From Candidatus Brevundimonas colombiensis (GTDB lineage Bacteria; Pseudomonadota; Alphaproteobacteria; Caulobacterales; Caulobacteraceae): a stretch of DNA of 64,000 bases. This document shows, piece after piece, positions 19,690 through 27,191 of the stretch (position 1 is the stretch's first letter; each line of letters starts with the position of its first letter). The position numbers and the translations under genes are program-made. Below the pieces are notes generated by a model. That model saw only the letters and a list, made by a program, of their open reading frames with translations. It was not told the DNA's origin and ran no database searches. Location: the NCBI GenBank assembly GCA_029202665.1, contig CP119326.1:372001-436000 (forward strand), given 5' to 3'.

Positions 19690-20655
19690 TTACGCCGGCT
19701 CCACCGCCCGCCAGTGGTCCAGGCGGCGCAGGAAGACGGCCGGGTCCTTGGGGGTCACCAGATTGGCCGGATCGTGGAAGATGCGGTCGTGCAGGCGGGT
19801 CGCCGTGAACCGCAACGCCGCCGCCTCGCCGAGACGCGGCAGGGCCGCCCGCTCGACCGGGCTCAGGGGCCGCACCGCCTCGTAGCCGCGCTGGAAGGCG
19901 GCCAGGGCCTGCGGCTGCGCCCGGCCCTCGGCGTCGAACCCCCAGGCCGACAGGGCGATGGCCAGGTCATAGGCGAAGGCGCCGTCGCAGCCGAAATAGA
20001 AGTCGATGACGGCCGAAACCGCCCCGTCCTCGAACAGCACATTGTCGGGGAAATAGTCGGCGTGGATCGCCCCGCCCGGCAAATCGTCCGTAAACGGATC
20101 ACCCAGCCGCGCCAGCCCCGCCTCCACCTGTTTCAACAGCGCCCGATCCGTGTCGGAAGCGCGCGCCACGCCCTCGGCGCACCGATCCGCCAACCGCCGC
20201 CACACCGCCGGCCCGACCGGATTGGCGCGGCGCAGCGGGAAGTCGGCCGCCCCCAGATGCAGTTGCGCCAGAACCGCCCCCGCCGCCGCCTGATCCGCCT
20301 CGCCGGGCGTCCTCAGCCAGGCGCCGGTCTTCCATTCGATCACCGCCGCCGCCCGGCCGTTCAACTGTCCCAGCCACTGACCCGCCCGATCCTCGATGGG
20401 CATGGGGCAGGAAAAGCCGCGCCCGGCCAGATGCGCCGTCAGCCCCAGGCAGAACGGCAGGGAGGCCGCATCGGTCCGCCCCTCGAACAGGGTCAGGACG
20501 AACCGCCGGGCCACGCCGTCCCGCACCGTGTCCAGCCGATAGTTGGTGTTCTCCACCCCCTCGGCGATGGCGGTCAGCGACACCGGCCGACCGATGTCGT
20601 AGCCGACTAGAAACGCCCTGGCCTGGGCCAGGCTGACGGGGGTGAAGACGGCCAT
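19690..20655 (-). CDS. thrB: Homoserine kinase (APH-fold, type II ThrB)
   Basis: A 321-residue kinase phosphorylating homoserine for threonine synthesis. It has the aminoglycoside-phosphotransferase fold rather than the GHMP fold of E. coli ThrB. VENTNYRL marks the nucleotide loop, HADYFPDN (198-205) holds the catalytic Asp and Asn, and VIDFYF the metal-binding Asp. It starts 4 bp after the stop of the aspartokinase-homoserine dehydrogenase gene. It therefore shares that transcript and would fall under the attenuator described upstream. Confidence 0.94.
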   Translation of the reverse strand: MAVFTPVSLAQARAFLVGYDIGRPVSLTAIAEGVENTNYRLDTVRDGVARRFVLTLFEGRTDAASLPFCLGLTAHLAGRGFSCPMPIEDRAGQWLGQLNGRAAAVIEWKTGAWLRTPGEADQAAAGAVLAQLHLGAADFPLRRANPVGPAVWRRLADRCAEGVARASDTDRALLKQVEAGLARLGDPFTDDLPGGAIHADYFPDNVLFEDGAVSAVIDFYFGCDGAFAYDLAIALSAWGFDAEGRAQPQALAAFQRGYEAVRPLSPVERAALPRLGEAAALRFTATRLHDRIFHDPANLVTPKDPAVFLRRLDHWRAVEPA

Positions 20656-20659
20656 GACC

Positions 20660-22408
20660 CTAGTTCAGTCCCGCATCGGCGCGACGTGCGCGCACGATCT
20701 CGGCCAGGTCCGCCATGATGCTCTCGGTCGTGGCCCAGCGACCAGCGCCGCGTCCCCGGCAACGCCACACCCGCCCGTCCGCGCCGTACACCTTCAGCGC
20801 ATTGCCCTCGCCGCGCAGGTCCGAGAACAACGGATCGCCGTGGTCCGCCGTCAGCCTGACCGAGGGCGTGACCACCCCGTCCTTCAGATGGGCGGCGCCG
20901 ATCTGGCGCACCCCGCCGTCGGCCGATGTCGCCTCGGTCAGGGCGTCGCGCGACACCTCCGCGTCCGGCGAACGGCCGAACGCCTCGTGGCACAACAGCC
21001 GCACCTTGGCCGCCGCATCCAGTCCTTCCAAGTCCGACGACGGGTCTTCCTCGGCGAAGCCCGCCGCCCGGGCGTCGGCCAGGGCCTCGGCGAAGGCCGC
21101 GCCGTCGCCCAGCCGCTCCAGCATGAAGTTGACCGTGCCGTTCAGCACCGCCTCGAAGCCGACGACCTCGCCCGCCGCGCGGGCGGCGCGCACCGTCTCG
21201 ACCATCGGCGATCCGCCGCCGACCGAGGCCGACCAGAAGACGCGGCGTCCGTGCCGCCGCGCCAGGTCCTGCAGGCCGCCGGGATCGCGGCTGACCGCCT
21301 GTTTGTTGGCGCTGGCCACATCGCAGCCCGCCTCCAGCGCCGCGCGGATCACCGCATGACCGGCCTCGCCCTCGGACAGGGCCTCCAGCACGATGTCAGG
21401 TTTGCGCGACAGCAGATCCTCGGCGCTGGCCGTGAACAGCGAGGCCGGACAGGCCACGTCGCGCGCCTTCTTCGGATCGCGCACCAGCACGCCCACGACA
21501 TCATAGCGCGGATCGACCAGCAGCCGGCCCAGCACCCCGCCGCCGACCACGCCGCAGCCGGCCACCGCCACCTTCAGCGGCGGCAGGGCCGGGGCCGGGC
21601 CGGGGGGCGCCGACTTCTCGCCGATGACCGTGCCGTCCGCCCGGTCCAGGGCCGCCACCTCGATCTCGACCCCCCGGCTTTCGCCCAGGTCGATGGCGTC
21701 GTGCTGCACCAGGGCGCCGCCCAGCTTGCGCGCCACGTCCCAGGAGGCGCGGCGATAGCGCAGGGCCGGGGCCGTCTTGTCGTTGGGATCGTGGTCGTAG
21801 AGGCCGTCCACATCCTTGACCAGCCGCACCTTCTTCAGCCCCAGCTCGGCCGCCAGGAACACCGCCGTCAGGTCCGATCCGCCGCGTCCCAGCAGGGCCA
21901 CCTTGCCGTCCGGCCGCACGGCGCCGAAGCCGGGGACCACCACCACCTCGTGCCGGTCCAGCGCCTGTTTCAGGTGGTCGGGACGCAGGCCGCACGGGCG
22001 CGAATGCTCCGGCTCGCCCTCCGCCACGATGCCCAGTTCGCGCACCGACAGGGCGCAGGCGTCCAGGCCGATCCGGTCGCAGGCGATGGCGACCAGGGCC
22101 GCCGACTTCTCCTCGCCCAGGGCCACATAGCCGGGCAGCAGGTCGTTGGAATGGGCCAGGCCCAGCGCCCGCGCCTCGCTGAGCAGCCGGTCCGTCGCGC
22201 CGCCGAAGGCCGAGACCACCGCCACCACCTTGCGACCCGCCCGCACATGGCCATAGACGGCCGAGGCGACCAGCGGCGCCTCCGCCGGGCTGCGCAGGAT
22301 GGACGAACCGAACTTCAGCACCACCACCTCGGCGGCGGGTTCGGGCGCCCGCCGGTGATCGGGATCGAGCGGTTCGGGTTTCTCTACGACGGCGAGGGAG
22401 GCGGACAT
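20660..22408 (-). CDS. thrA: Aspartokinase-homoserine dehydrogenase fusion lacking ACT domains
   Basis: A 582-residue bifunctional protein. Residues about 27-265 are an aspartokinase catalytic domain (LKFGSS at Lys32, VALGEEKSAAL, LLGRGGSDLTAVF, KDVDGLYDHDP). Residues about 278-582 are homoserine dehydrogenase (Rossmann AGCGVVGGGVLG, SANKQAV, SVGGGSPMVETV, VLNGTVNFML, EDPSSDLEGLDAAAK). Typical ThrA proteins are about 820 residues, with two ACT repeats between the domains; here the domains abut across an Ala/Pro linker. No ACT follows the dehydrogenase either. Feedback inhibition by threonine through ACT is thus unlikely. Heads the thrA-thrB operon behind a Thr/Ile attenuator. Confidence 0.93.
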   Translation of the reverse strand: MSASLAVVEKPEPLDPDHRRAPEPAAEVVVLKFGSSILRSPAEAPLVASAVYGHVRAGRKVVAVVSAFGGATDRLLSEARALGLAHSNDLLPGYVALGEEKSAALVAIACDRIGLDACALSVRELGIVAEGEPEHSRPCGLRPDHLKQALDRHEVVVVPGFGAVRPDGKVALLGRGGSDLTAVFLAAELGLKKVRLVKDVDGLYDHDPNDKTAPALRYRRASWDVARKLGGALVQHDAIDLGESRGVEIEVAALDRADGTVIGEKSAPPGPAPALPPLKVAVAGCGVVGGGVLGRLLVDPRYDVVGVLVRDPKKARDVACPASLFTASAEDLLSRKPDIVLEALSEGEAGHAVIRAALEAGCDVASANKQAVSRDPGGLQDLARRHGRRVFWSASVGGGSPMVETVRAARAAGEVVGFEAVLNGTVNFMLERLGDGAAFAEALADARAAGFAEEDPSSDLEGLDAAAKVRLLCHEAFGRSPDAEVSRDALTEATSADGGVRQIGAAHLKDGVVTPSVRLTADHGDPLFSDLRGEGNALKVYGADGRVWRCRGRGAGRWATTESIMADLAEIVRARRADAGLN

Positions 22409-22447
22409 CGGGGGTTTCTCGGATTTCTGGATGGGGAGCGTGGGGTG

Positions 22448-22483
22448 AAAAGAAAAACCCCGCCTGGCGGACCGGGCGGGGTT
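22448..22483 (-). terminator. Attenuator terminator in the thrA leader
   Basis: On the minus strand AACCCCGCC pairs with GGCGGGGTT (22483-22475 / 22464-22456, 9 bp, 10-nt loop). It is followed by the T-rich tail TTCTTTT. It lies between the leader peptide stop (22514) and the thrA start (22408), so it would end transcription before thrA unless prevented. Confidence 0.88.
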
Positions 22484-22513
22484 CGGGTTCTGCGTTCGCC
22501 TGCGTTCGGCGTG

Positions 22514-22624
22514 CTAAACTCGTCCCGCCCGTCTGGGCATGGTGGTGGCGCCGGTCGTGCCGCCGGTAATGGTTCCGCCGATAATGGCGCCGCCGAGGGT
22601 CGCGCCGCCGAGGGTCGAGCCCAT
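22514..22624 (-). CDS. Thr/Ile-rich leader peptide of the thrA-thrB operon
   Basis: A 36-codon frame from ATG 22624, too short for ordinary gene calling. Thr is encoded at positions 4, 9, 18, 20, 23, 24, 27 and 28, and Ile at 14, 15 and 19. Two of the three Ile codons are ATT, unusual for this GC-rich DNA. The core is IIGGTITGGTTGATT. A GTG at 22690 would extend it in frame to 58 codons; neither start has a strong ribosome site. The content matches E. coli thrL, whose regulatory amino acids are Thr and Ile. Its role is inferred to be ribosome stalling when either charged tRNA is scarce. Confidence 0.8.
   Translation of the reverse strand: MGSTLGGATLGGAIIGGTITGGTTGATTMPRRAGRV
22524..22531 (-). 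promoter_or_regulatory. Antiterminator arm overlapping the leader peptide end
   Basis: CGGGCGGG (22531-22524, codons 32-34 of the leader) is exactly complementary to CCCGCCCG at 22480-22473, which is part of the terminator's 5' arm and loop. A ribosome stalled on the upstream Thr/Ile codons leaves this arm free to pair and block the terminator. A ribosome reaching the stop at 22514 would cover it. This is the standard 2:3 versus 3:4 switch. Confidence 0.78.
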
Positions 22625-22742
22625 GCCGAAGCCCGTCGCGGCGGGGCCGGCGACGGTGGAAACTTCGGCGATGAACGAGCGCTGCGGCACGGGACGGATC
22701 CGGTTGAAATCTTGGCCTAGGGTGATTGGCGCACCCCCGGTC

Positions 22743-22748
22743 TGTCAA
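22743..22748 (-). promoter_or_regulatory. Candidate -35 element of the thrA leader promoter
   Basis: TTGACA on the minus strand, about 55 bp before the GTG and 120 bp before the ATG of the leader peptide. No clear consensus -10 is visible 16-18 bp downstream, so the assignment rests on the -35 match and position. Confidence 0.4.
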
Positions 22749-22878
22749 GCAGGCTTGGATGATTTTTTCGCGACAGGACCGTTTTCCCCCCATTTCGAAC
22801 CCGATGCGCTCACGCAACACCGCGATAAAGGTGGAATTTTCCGCTTGACCGGCGCCGCCCGTTTGATCAACGTAAAGT

Positions 22879-22992
22879 CACTCATCAAGACCGGCTGAGG
22901 GATTAGGCCCTTTGACGCCGGGGCAACCATCGGGTTCCGCCCGAAACGGTGCCAACTCCTGCGGGGTTCTTCGGGACCGCGAGAGATGAGTG
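22879..22992 (+). promoter_or_regulatory. SAM-I (S-box) riboswitch upstream of metX-metB
   Basis: All core elements are readable. P1 is CACTCATC/GATGAGTG (22879-22886 / 22985-22992), followed by AAGA. P2 is CCGGC/GCCGG around GAGGGATTAGGCCC. GGGCAACC leads into P3. The hallmark GGTGCCAACTCC follows, then P4 GCGG/CCGC and the closing GAGAGATGAG. Such RNAs bind S-adenosylmethionine and shut off methionine genes. It precedes the two genes that take homoserine to cystathionine, as expected. Confidence 0.93.
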
Positions 22993-23062
22993 GAGCATCG
23001 GCGAGGCGAGGCTCCACGATCTGTCACCGCATCGAGACCTTGCTGAGGCGAGAACGATGCGG
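22990..23062 (+). promoter_or_regulatory. Probable expression platform of the SAM riboswitch
   Basis: Two hairpins follow the aptamer: GTGGAGC/GCTCCAC (22990-22996 / 23011-23017), which shares three bases with the 3' side of P1, and CCGCATCG/CGATGCGG (23027-23034 / 23055-23062), which ends 10 bp before metX. Neither has a T-run, so control at translation rather than termination is more likely. An ATG in frame with metX (22986) lies within the P1 3' strand. Confidence 0.5.
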
Positions 23063-23072
23063 ACGACGATTG

Positions 23073-24140
23073 ATGACCCTGGCTGAAACATCCCTGCTTG
23101 AAGAGCCCGACTGTCGGCGTCAGCCGATTGCGGCGCCCGTCGCCGCGCCGGTCCGCGAACGCGGCGGCGCCCGGGACATCATCGTCCCCATCCCCGCCGA
23201 CTTCCGCCTGACGTCGGGCGAAAAGCTGAACCAGCCCAATATCGTAGGCCGCCTTCACGGCCGGATCGGCGCGCCCGTCGTCGTCGTCGCCGGCGGCATT
23301 TCGGCCGGGCGGTTCGTTCACCGCACCGAGACCAACGGCCTGGGCTGGTGGTCGGGCGCCGTGTCGGTGCGCGGCCCCATCGACCTGTCGCGCTATCAGG
23401 TCCTGGCCGTCGATTTCGCGCCCAATTCCGAAAGATGGGGCGCCGAGTTCTCGGACACCCCCGTCACCATCACCACCCACGACCAGGCGCGCCTGTTGGC
23501 CCTGGTGCTGAACCATCTGAAGGTCGAGCGGGTCGCCGCCTTCGTCGGCTGCTCCTACGGCGGCATGATCGGCCTGGCCTTCGCCGAGCTTTATCCCCAT
23601 TGGGCCGATCAGTTGATCGTCGTCTCGGCCGCCCACCGCGCCCATCCGCAGGCCACCGCCTGGCGCGGCATCCAGCGCCGCATCCTGCAGTTCGCCGTCG
23701 CCGCCGGCCGCCCGGAGGAGGGCGTGGCCCTGGCCCGCGAACTGGCCATGACCACCTATCGCACGGCCGAGGAATTCCACGACCGCTTTGACACCACCGC
23801 GCCCGCGGCCGTCGGCGGCGCCTATCCCGTCTGCGACTATCTGACGGCGCGGGGCCAGGCGTACCGCACCCACACCACCCCGGCCCGCTGGCTGTCGATG
23901 TCCGATTCCCTGGACCGCCACAGCGTGACGCCCGAGGCCATAACCACCCCCGTCACCCTGATCGGTTTCACCTCCGACCGGCTGGTGCCGATCGACGACA
24001 TCCGCGAACTGGCCGCGCGGCTGCCGACCCTGTGGCGCTTCGTCGAGGCGCCCTCCCTCTATGGCCACGACGCCTTTCTGAAGGAGGACGCCTTCGTCGG
24101 CGACATCCTCCGCACCGCCTTCAAGGACATCAAAGCATGA
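23073..24140 (+). CDS. metX: Homoserine O-acyltransferase, MetX family
   Basis: A 355-residue alpha/beta-hydrolase-fold acyltransferase that activates homoserine for methionine synthesis. The nucleophile is in GCSYGGMIG, the acid in GFTSDRLVP and the base in LYGHDAFLKE. ATG 23073 is the conventional start; an in-frame ATG at 22986 would add 29 residues encoded by the riboswitch region. Whether it uses acetyl- or succinyl-CoA cannot be settled by eye. Its stop overlaps the metB start (ATGA). Confidence 0.92.
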   Translation: MTLAETSLLEEPDCRRQPIAAPVAAPVRERGGARDIIVPIPADFRLTSGEKLNQPNIVGRLHGRIGAPVVVVAGGISAGRFVHRTETNGLGWWSGAVSVRGPIDLSRYQVLAVDFAPNSERWGAEFSDTPVTITTHDQARLLALVLNHLKVERVAAFVGCSYGGMIGLAFAELYPHWADQLIVVSAAHRAHPQATAWRGIQRRILQFAVAAGRPEEGVALARELAMTTYRTAEEFHDRFDTTAPAAVGGAYPVCDYLTARGQAYRTHTTPARWLSMSDSLDRHSVTPEAITTPVTLIGFTSDRLVPIDDIRELAARLPTLWRFVEAPSLYGHDAFLKEDAFVGDILRTAFKDIKA

Positions 24141-25318
24141 CTTCCCGTCCCGCCAATCCGCACACCATCGCCGCCCGCACGGGCGTGGATTCGGACACGG
24201 CCCACGGCGCGGTCATGCCGCCGCTCTATCTGTCGTCGAACTATTCCTTCGCCGGTTTCGAGCAGAAGCGGAAATACGACTACAGCCGCTCGGGCAATCC
24301 GACGCGCGACGTCCTGGCCGAGACCCTGGCCGAGTTGGAAGGCGGCGCGGGCTGCGTCATCACCGCCACCGGCATGGCCGCCGTCGACCTGCCCCTGACC
24401 CTGCTTCAGCCGGGCGATCTGCTGATCGCGCCGCACGACTGCTACGGCGGCACCTGTCGCCTGTTGAACGCCCGCGCCGGGAAGGGTCATTTCAAGCTGC
24501 TGCTGGTCGATCAGGGCGATCCCGTCGCCCTGGAGGCGGCCCTGGCTCTCAAGCCCAAATTGGTCCTGGTCGAGACCCCGTCCAACCCCCTGCTGCGTCT
24601 GGTCGACATCGCCGATATCTGCACCCGCGCCCATGCGGCGGGCGCCAAGGTCGTCTGCGACAACACCTTCCTGTCGCCCGCCCTTCAGAACCCGATCAAG
24701 CTGGGCGCCGACTTCGTGGTTCATTCGACCACCAAGTTCATCAACGGCCATTCCGACGTGGTCGGCGGCGCGGTCGTCTCGGCCGACGCCGAGGATCACC
24801 AGACCTTGGCCTGGTGGGCCAACTGCACCGGCGTCACCGGCTCGCCCTTCGACGCCTATCTGACGCTGCGGGGCGTGCGCACCCTGTTCGCCCGCATCGA
24901 GCGCCAGCAGGCCACGGCCGGCCTGATCGCCGAGCGGCTGGCCGCCCACCCGGCGGTCAAGGTCGTCCACTATCCCGGCCTGAAATCCCACCCCAGCCAC
25001 GCCCTGGTCGCTGTCCAGCAGGCAGGCCCCGGCGCCATGCTCAGCTTCGAGCTGAACGGCGGCACGGACGCCGTGCGCGAACTGGTCGAGACCCTGGAGA
25101 TCTTCACCCTGGCCGAATCCCTGGGCGGGGTCGAAAGCCTGATCGCCCACCCGGCCACCATGACCCACGCCGCCATGACGCCGGAACAGCGCGTCACGGC
25201 CGGCATCGGCGACGGCCTGGTGCGCCTGTCGGTCGGGCTGGAGCATGTCGAGGACCTGATCGCCGACCTGTTCCCGGCGCTAGACGCGCTCGTACCGGCG
25301 ACCGCCGAGGCCGCGTAA
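24137..25318 (+). CDS. metB: Cystathionine gamma-synthase (trans-sulfuration PLP enzyme)
   Basis: A 393-residue Cys/Met-metabolism PLP enzyme. Features are YDYSRSGNPTRDVL near the N-terminus, ATGMAAVDL, VETPSNPLLRLVDI, CDNTFLSPALQNP, and the PLP lysine in HSTTKFINGHSD. The C-terminal SLGGVESLIAHPATMTH is typical of MetB and MetC. Coupling to metX and placement under a SAM riboswitch favour gamma-synthase over lyase, using O-acylhomoserine and cysteine. O-acylhomoserine sulfhydrylase (MetZ) activity is an alternative. Confidence 0.92.
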   Translation: MTSRPANPHTIAARTGVDSDTAHGAVMPPLYLSSNYSFAGFEQKRKYDYSRSGNPTRDVLAETLAELEGGAGCVITATGMAAVDLPLTLLQPGDLLIAPHDCYGGTCRLLNARAGKGHFKLLLVDQGDPVALEAALALKPKLVLVETPSNPLLRLVDIADICTRAHAAGAKVVCDNTFLSPALQNPIKLGADFVVHSTTKFINGHSDVVGGAVVSADAEDHQTLAWWANCTGVTGSPFDAYLTLRGVRTLFARIERQQATAGLIAERLAAHPAVKVVHYPGLKSHPSHALVAVQQAGPGAMLSFELNGGTDAVRELVETLEIFTLAESLGGVESLIAHPATMTHAAMTPEQRVTAGIGDGLVRLSVGLEHVEDLIADLFPALDALVPATAEAA

Positions 25319-25370
25319 GTTTTCGCTTGCAGAGGGGGCCGAACCGGGGCACATGCGCCGCCCCGGCCGC

Positions 25371-25445
25371 GGTCCCTTCGTCTATCGGTTAGGACGTCAG
25401 GTTTTCAACCTGAAAAGAGGGGTTCGACTCCCCTAGGGACTGCCA
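25371..25445 (+). tRNA. tRNA-Glu (anticodon TTC)
   Basis: The acceptor stem GGTCCCT/AGGGACT encloses a D-arm (TCTATCGGTTAGGA), an anticodon stem-loop TCAGG-TTTTCAA-CCTGA and a T-arm GGGGTTCGACTCCCC. Discriminator G and an encoded CCA end at 25445. It reads GAA/GAG. Confidence 0.96.
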
Positions 25446-25518
25446 CCGGCGCCGCCTTGCGGCCTCCCCCAATCCGAATCGTCGATCCTCGGCGTCGAGC
25501 CGAAGCTCCGCCTTCGGA

Positions 25519-25618
25519 TTAACCTTCTGGTAACGCCTATGACCAGATCGCGGCGATAAGCCTTTAGATTCACGGACTTTTTTCGGACGCACTCAGGAAC
25601 TATCCACAGCAACTGTGG
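25519..25618 (+). promoter_or_regulatory. Possible cell-cycle promoter region (CtrA-, DnaA- and CcrM-like sites)
   Basis: The gene-free stretch 25446-25675 holds three marks. They are TTAA-N7-GTAAC (25519-25534, one base off the CtrA consensus), a GATTC (25567-25571, a CcrM GANTC site), and CTATCCACA (25601-25609, one base off a DnaA box) inside the palindrome CCACAG-CAA-CTGTGG. All lie upstream of the small gene at 25676. Each match alone is weak. Confidence 0.35.
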
Positions 25619-25675
25619 TTAATTCACCATGAATGCGGCGCAGAAGCGCCCTCCCCCTCCTGCACCGAGACATCC

Positions 25676-25942
25676 ATGTTCATCGCCATCGCCCACCCGG
25701 CGGTGGAGCCCAAAGGCCCCGACGCCGTCGCCGTCCCCGGCTCTCCCGCCATCGCCGAACTGTCGCCCCGCGCCTTTCATGCGCGCCTGCTCGAAAACGC
25801 CGCCCTGCGCCGGATGCGCGGACTGGAGCGCCGCCGCCAGCGTCGCCTGGACGACGCCGACTACTGGCTGCACGCCGCCCCCATCGCCGTGAAGAAGGCC
25901 ATGGCCCTGCGCGAAGACCGCAGTTTCGCCCCCCTGCCCTGA
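25676..25942 (+). CDS. Small hypothetical protein, Arg-rich
   Basis: An 88-residue soluble protein starting MFIAIAHPAVEPKGPDAVA. It has an amphipathic Arg-rich middle (LRRMRGLERRRQRRLDDADYWLHAA) and a short basic end. No family is recognised. Support comes from Caulobacterales-like codon use and possible cell-cycle sites upstream; the ribosome site (CCGAGACATCC) is weak. Confidence 0.55.
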   Translation: MFIAIAHPAVEPKGPDAVAVPGSPAIAELSPRAFHARLLENAALRRMRGLERRRQRRLDDADYWLHAAPIAVKKAMALREDRSFAPLP

Positions 25943-25962
25943 CGGACGAAACAACTACTACC

Positions 25963-25981
25963 AATAGATATCGCATCTATT
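25963..25981. promoter_or_regulatory. AT-rich palindrome upstream of galE
   Basis: AATAGAT-N5-ATCTATT in an otherwise GC-rich region, 40 bp before the galE start. Operator-like; no regulator can be named. Confidence 0.35.
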
Positions 25982-26021
25982 TTAAGTTGCTTTGCCGACC
26001 TTTGACGTCCGACAAGGGCCC

Positions 26022-27191
26022 ATGAGCGACGTCGCGACAGGGCTGACATCTGGAAAGGCGATCCTGGTCACGGGAGGCGCAGGCTATATCGGCGCCCATG
26101 TCTGCGAGGCCCTGGCCGCCGCGGGCTATCGTCCCGTCACGCTGGACAACCTGTCGACAGGCCGACGCCGCTTCGTGCGCTGGGGCCCGCTGGTCGAGGG
26201 CGATGTCTGGGACGCGGACCATGTGCGCCACACCCTGGTCGCCCACGACATCCGCGCCGTCATGCATTTCGCCGGCTCGTCCGTGGTCCCTGAGTCGGTG
26301 CGGGCGCCGCTGGACTATTACCGCAACAATATCGGCGGACTGTTCGGCCTGTTGGGCGGGATGCGGGCGGCGGGGGTGGACCGGCTGGTCTTTTCCAGTT
26401 CCTGCGCGGTCTATGGCGACCCCGGCGACGCGCCGATCACCGAGGCGACGCCTCTGTCGCCCGTCACCCCCTATGGCCGCTCCAAACTGGGGTGCGAGCG
26501 GATCCTGTCGGACGCCAGCGCCGCCCACGAACTGAAGGTGGTGGCCCTGCGCTATTTCAACGCTGGCGGGGCCTCGGCCTCGGGGCGGATCGGCGAGGAC
26601 CGGCCGGTCGAGACCCATCTGATCCCGCGCGCCATAATGGCCGCCATGGGCCGGATCAAAGACTTCGCCATCCACGGCGCCGACTATCCGACGGCCGACG
26701 GCACGGCGGTGCGCGACTATGTCCATGTGTCCGACCTTGCCCAGGGACATCTGTCCGCCCTCAGCCAGTTGCTGGCCGACCGACGCGGTTTCGCCGCCTA
26801 TAATCTGGGGGCCGGACACGGCCATTCGGTGCGCCAAGTGCTGGCGGCGATCATGGATCACAGCGGCGCGGACCTGCCCCGGATTTCCGGCGACCGTCGT
26901 GCGGGCGATCCGGTCCATCTGGTTTCGGACATCGCCCTGGCCCGGCGCGAATTGGGCTTCCAGCCCCGCCGGTCCGACCTGAAATCCATCGTCGCCAGCG
27001 CCTGGGCCTGGCATAGCCGCCTCAGCGCAGTTCGGGCATCCGGCGGCGCAGCGACGCCTTCAGCTTTTCCAGCTTCTGGCCTGCGGATTTCGGCCGCACC
27101 CGCTTGCGATGCTCCAGCCCGGCGCCCCAGCGCGCATGGACCGGCGCGTCCAGATGCGGATGGCGGTCGTGCTGATGGACGATGGGGCTGA
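26022..27191 (+). CDS. galE: UDP-glucose 4-epimerase-like enzyme with a C-terminal extension
   Basis: An extended short-chain dehydrogenase with the NAD loop TGGAGYIGAHV, catalytic Ser in SSSCAVYG, and Tyr/Lys in TPYGRSKLGCE. The GalE core ends near VASAWAWHSRL (about residue 333), but no stop occurs there. The frame continues 56 residues to 27191, antisense over the 3' end of the converging gene. The extension is Ala/Pro/Arg-rich, as expected of an accidental antisense translation, so the native stop has probably been lost. It makes UDP-galactose (or GalNAc) for polysaccharides. Confidence 0.88.
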   Translation: MSDVATGLTSGKAILVTGGAGYIGAHVCEALAAAGYRPVTLDNLSTGRRRFVRWGPLVEGDVWDADHVRHTLVAHDIRAVMHFAGSSVVPESVRAPLDYYRNNIGGLFGLLGGMRAAGVDRLVFSSSCAVYGDPGDAPITEATPLSPVTPYGRSKLGCERILSDASAAHELKVVALRYFNAGGASASGRIGEDRPVETHLIPRAIMAAMGRIKDFAIHGADYPTADGTAVRDYVHVSDLAQGHLSALSQLLADRRGFAAYNLGAGHGHSVRQVLAAIMDHSGADLPRISGDRRAGDPVHLVSDIALARRELGFQPRRSDLKSIVASAWAWHSRLSAVRASGGAATPSAFPASGLRISAAPACDAPARRPSAHGPARPDADGGRADGRWG

